Shown here piece after piece: positions 62,084-64,000 of a DNA stretch of 64,000 nucleotides. Under the pieces are notes generated by a model. The model searched no databases and had not been told where the DNA came from. It saw nothing but the letters and a program-made list of their open reading frames with translations. Every line of letters starts with the position of its first letter. Within the stretch, counting starts at the first letter, position 1. The stretch covers positions 744,001 to 808,000 of the forward strand of contig CAXXPK010000003.1 of the NCBI GenBank assembly GCA_963678075.2, read 5' to 3'. The stretch comes from Oleispirillum sp963678075. Its GTDB lineage: Bacteria > Pseudomonadota > Alphaproteobacteria > Rhodospirillales > Rhodospirillaceae. The position numbers and the translations under genes were made by a program.

Positions 62084-63332
62084 TGCTCTTCTCTGTGCGA
62101 CGGTCGCGGGGCTGCTGGCCGGGTGTTCCCTGGTCTCCGAGATCGGGAATTTGCCCTCCCCGGTGGCCAAGACTTGGCCACCGGGCGCCGCCTATGCCGC
62201 CCCCGCCATGGCGGACGCGTCGGCGGTCGCCGATTTGGGATGGACCGAGGTGTTTCTTTCCCCCGATTTGCGTCGTTTGATCGCCAAGGCGATCGACAAC
62301 AATCGCGATTTGCGGGTTGCCGTGCTGAATGTCGAGGCCGCGCGGGCCGCCTATCGGGTCACGGGGGCCAACCTTTACCCCCAACTTGACGCGTCCGCAT
62401 CGCGTGCCCGTGCTCGTACCCCTGCGGATCTGACCTCTTCCGGTCGAGCCGTCACCACCAGCACCTATTCGTCGGGGCTGGGGGTCACGGCCTTTGAATT
62501 GGATTTCTTTGGGCGCCTGCACAGTCTCGATGCGCAGGCGTTGGAGGCCTTTCTGGCAACCGAGGAGGCGCGTACCGGGGCTCACATCGCCCTCGTTGCC
62601 GAGGTCGCCAATGCTTGGCTGACCCTGCAATCCGATCGCCGTCAGTTGCGCCTGATCGAGGAAACCCTGGACACGCGGCAGCAATCCCTGGATCTGATCG
62701 TTGCCCGCTTCCGCAACGGCATCCCGACTCAGTTGGATATTGCGCAGGCGCGGACATCCTTGGAAACGGCGCGGGTCAATCTTGCCAAATACACCCGTGC
62801 GTTGGCGCAGGATCGTAATGCCCTCGAGCTGTTGGTTGGTGTGCCGTTGCGGGAAGCCGATATCGCGGAGGTGGATGTTGCCGCCGTCGTCGCGGTTCCG
62901 GCGGTGGGGGTGTCGTCGGACGTATTGCTGCGGCGGCCCGATATTCGTGAGGCGGAACACCAGCTTCGTGCGGCCAATGCCAACATCGGGGCGGCCAAAG
63001 CCAACCGCGATATCGCCGTGGCAACCTATGAAAAGACGATCCAGACCGCGTTCAGGGAGGTCGCCGATGCCCTGGCCGCGCGCAAAACGATGATCGAGCA
63101 GCTTGCCGCGCAGAAGGGTCTGGTGGCGTCGAGCCAAGAGGCCTTTGATCTGTCGCAGGCACGCTATGATCGGGGGATTTCCAGTTATCTCGACGTTCTG
63201 GACTCGCAACGGTCGTTGTGTTCCGCGCAGCAGACCCAGATCGACTTGGAACTGGCGCAGTCGTCCAATCTGGTCGGTCTGTACAAAACGTTGGGGGGCG
63301 TCGCGGTTTCCACCGCCGATGACCCGTCCTGA
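62076..63332 (+). CDS. OprM/TolC-type outer-membrane efflux lipoprotein with an internal gap
   Basis: A 418-residue outer-membrane factor of the NodT/OprM group. ATG 62076 starts MRNALLCATVAGLLAGCS, a lipoprotein signal with Cys18. The first OEP repeat is complete (LRVAVLNVEAARAAYRVTGANLYPQL, SSGLGVTAFELDFFGRL). In the second repeat the sequence jumps from RAANANIGAAKA to NRDIAVATYEKTIQTAFREV, skipping about 55 residues that normally include the second beta-strand pair; typical members have about 470. The frame is open. Channel assembly is doubtful, so this is possibly a pseudogene. It formed an operon with the acrB-type gene. Confidence 0.8.
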   Translation: MRNALLCATVAGLLAGCSLVSEIGNLPSPVAKTWPPGAAYAAPAMADASAVADLGWTEVFLSPDLRRLIAKAIDNNRDLRVAVLNVEAARAAYRVTGANLYPQLDASASRARARTPADLTSSGRAVTTSTYSSGLGVTAFELDFFGRLHSLDAQALEAFLATEEARTGAHIALVAEVANAWLTLQSDRRQLRLIEETLDTRQQSLDLIVARFRNGIPTQLDIAQARTSLETARVNLAKYTRALAQDRNALELLVGVPLREADIAEVDVAAVVAVPAVGVSSDVLLRRPDIREAEHQLRAANANIGAAKANRDIAVATYEKTIQTAFREVADALAARKTMIEQLAAQKGLVASSQEAFDLSQARYDRGISSYLDVLDSQRSLCSAQQTQIDLELAQSSNLVGLYKTLGGVAVSTADDPS

Positions 63333-63574
63333 TTTCGGAGCAACGAGTCCTTGTCGCGAAGACCAGGAGATGCCGTTTTCCGAGATTCGGTGACAGTGAT
63401 TCTCCAGACCGAGATAGAGATTTTCCGCCGGTGTTCCCGTCGGTCATTGGCCGTGATCCGATGGACCGTCTTGCCGAGACGATCATTACGGTATTATGCT
63501 TGCCGTGGCTCACAGATTTGGGTTTCCGCCGGAATCGTATTCCGCCGGAGAGGTCAGGTCGCGAAGGCAATCCC

Positions 63575-64000
63575 GTGAAAAAAGCGCACACTTCTTCCGG
63601 TAAATCTTCCGGCAAAACCGAGGGCGCGGTCACCATATCGCCGCGCAGCTACGAGGAAGCCAAGGCGATGGCGCGGCATCCGGATCGTCTTCGCCGTGTC
63701 GTCGTTGCCTCTTGCCCGGATGTCGCGCCCGAGATCCTTTACTACATGGTGGACGATCCAGACCCCGAGATGCGCAGTCGGATTGCCGCCAATCCATCGA
63801 CCCCGCGTCAGGCCGACAGCAAGCTGGCCAATGACGAGGAGGCGGGGGTGCGTTCCGCCCTGGCCGCGAAGATCGCCAATCTGGCCCCCCGGCTCGACCA
63901 CGGCGTTATGAAGCCGCACGATGCCCTGACCATCGGCATTCTGGAGAAGCTGGCGCGCGATCAGATGCCGATGGTGCGGCAGGTGATCGCGGAGGTTTTG
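63575..64000 (+). CDS. DUF2336 domain protein, partial at window end
   Basis: GTG 63575 opens KKAHTSSGKSSGKTEGAVTISPRSYEEAKAMARHPDRL and continues with helical repeats (APEILYYMVDDPDPEMRSRIAANPSTPRQAD, EAGVRSALAAKIANL, ILEKLARDQMPMVRQVIAEVL) typical of DUF2336/HEAT-like proteins of alphaproteobacteria. The frame runs off the window end. Function unknown; some relatives lie near polarity or motility genes. The intergenic space 63333-63574 shows nothing else I can support. Confidence 0.75.
   Translation, partial: MKKAHTSSGKSSGKTEGAVTISPRSYEEAKAMARHPDRLRRVVVASCPDVAPEILYYMVDDPDPEMRSRIAANPSTPRQADSKLANDEEAGVRSALAAKIANLAPRLDHGVMKPHDALTIGILEKLARDQMPMVRQVIAEVL

Noticed and set aside
63351..63578. A 75-codon frame between the OprM-type gene and the DUF2336 gene
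   Set aside because: No ribosome site, no recognisable family, composition typical of non-coding GC-rich DNA.
1..64000. CRISPR arrays, rRNA genes, integrases or phage structural genes
   Set aside because: None seen on reading; repeats present are IS copies, short direct repeats and single hairpins only.

Overview
The window is GC-rich chromosomal DNA from an alphaproteobacterium, most likely Rhodospirillales (Magnetospirillum/Rhodospirillum-like). The reasons are gene content and order: a purC-purS-purQ-purL block, trkH, map, sfsA, comF, grxC-nitrilase-DUF1178, ubiG, lysC, ptsP-rodZ-ispG-hisS-prfA-prmC, DUF4167-clpB, an NDUFS4-like complex I accessory subunit between two tRNA genes, and a DUF2336 protein. 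The taxonomy is inference from synteny; no rRNA gene is present.

Layout. 0-7.4 kb: purine synthesis genes on the minus strand, a RarD-type permease, a glutaredoxin-like protein without its CGFS cysteine, and a lipoprotein serine protease on the plus strand. 7.6-13.2 kb: a decayed iron/siderophore-type locus (AraC regulator split by an IS, MFS exporter, TonB receptor, methyltransferase), all broken. 13.2-23.3 kb: purB, formyltransferase, trkH, MBL hydrolase, radC, map, sfsA, methyltransferase, comF, grxC, nitrilase, DUF1178. 23.4-25.8 kb: a deleted IS copy and a broken GGDEF-EAL gene. 25.8-43 kb: a conserved housekeeping run from ubiG to an M23 peptidase. 43-46.4 kb: an SDR gene destroyed at an IS, upp, a frameshifted small gene, and a Panacea/SocA-like protein. 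46.5-52 kb: nhaD, a universal stress protein, a TPP-riboswitch-controlled thiamine-precursor ABC locus whose ATPase and permease are fused by deletion, a frameshifted DUF192 gene, and two tRNAs. 52.5-59.4 kb: a GntR regulator, a solute-binding protein cut by an IS, an adenylate cyclase fragment, and a nucleoside-catabolism operon (cdd, purine nucleoside phosphorylase, a deoC-deoA fusion, deoB). 59.4-63.3 kb: an inverted IS copy, a truncated AcrB-type pump and an OprM-type channel with an internal gap. 63.6 kb to the end: a partial DUF2336 gene.

The dominant theme is erosion of accessory genes beside an intact core. Five copies of one IS5-family (IS427-like) element occur. One is full length at 846 bp; the other four carry internal deletions of 437, 185, 185 and about 62 bp. 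The first three have endpoints exactly in short direct repeats of 14 and 12 bp that are still visible in the full-length copy. Several host genes (acrB, oprM, thiZ-thiX, GGDEF, SDR) also appear to have lost internal segments, often in frame. Small indels and in-frame stops hit mainly accessory genes, but one frameshift lies in prfA, which encodes an essential release factor, and should be verified against reads first.

Nucleoside salvage looks well equipped: cdd, pnp, deoC-deoA and deoB form a tightly overlapping operon and upp is nearby. De novo purine synthesis is intact (purC, S, Q, L, B), although unrelated genes now separate purB from the rest.
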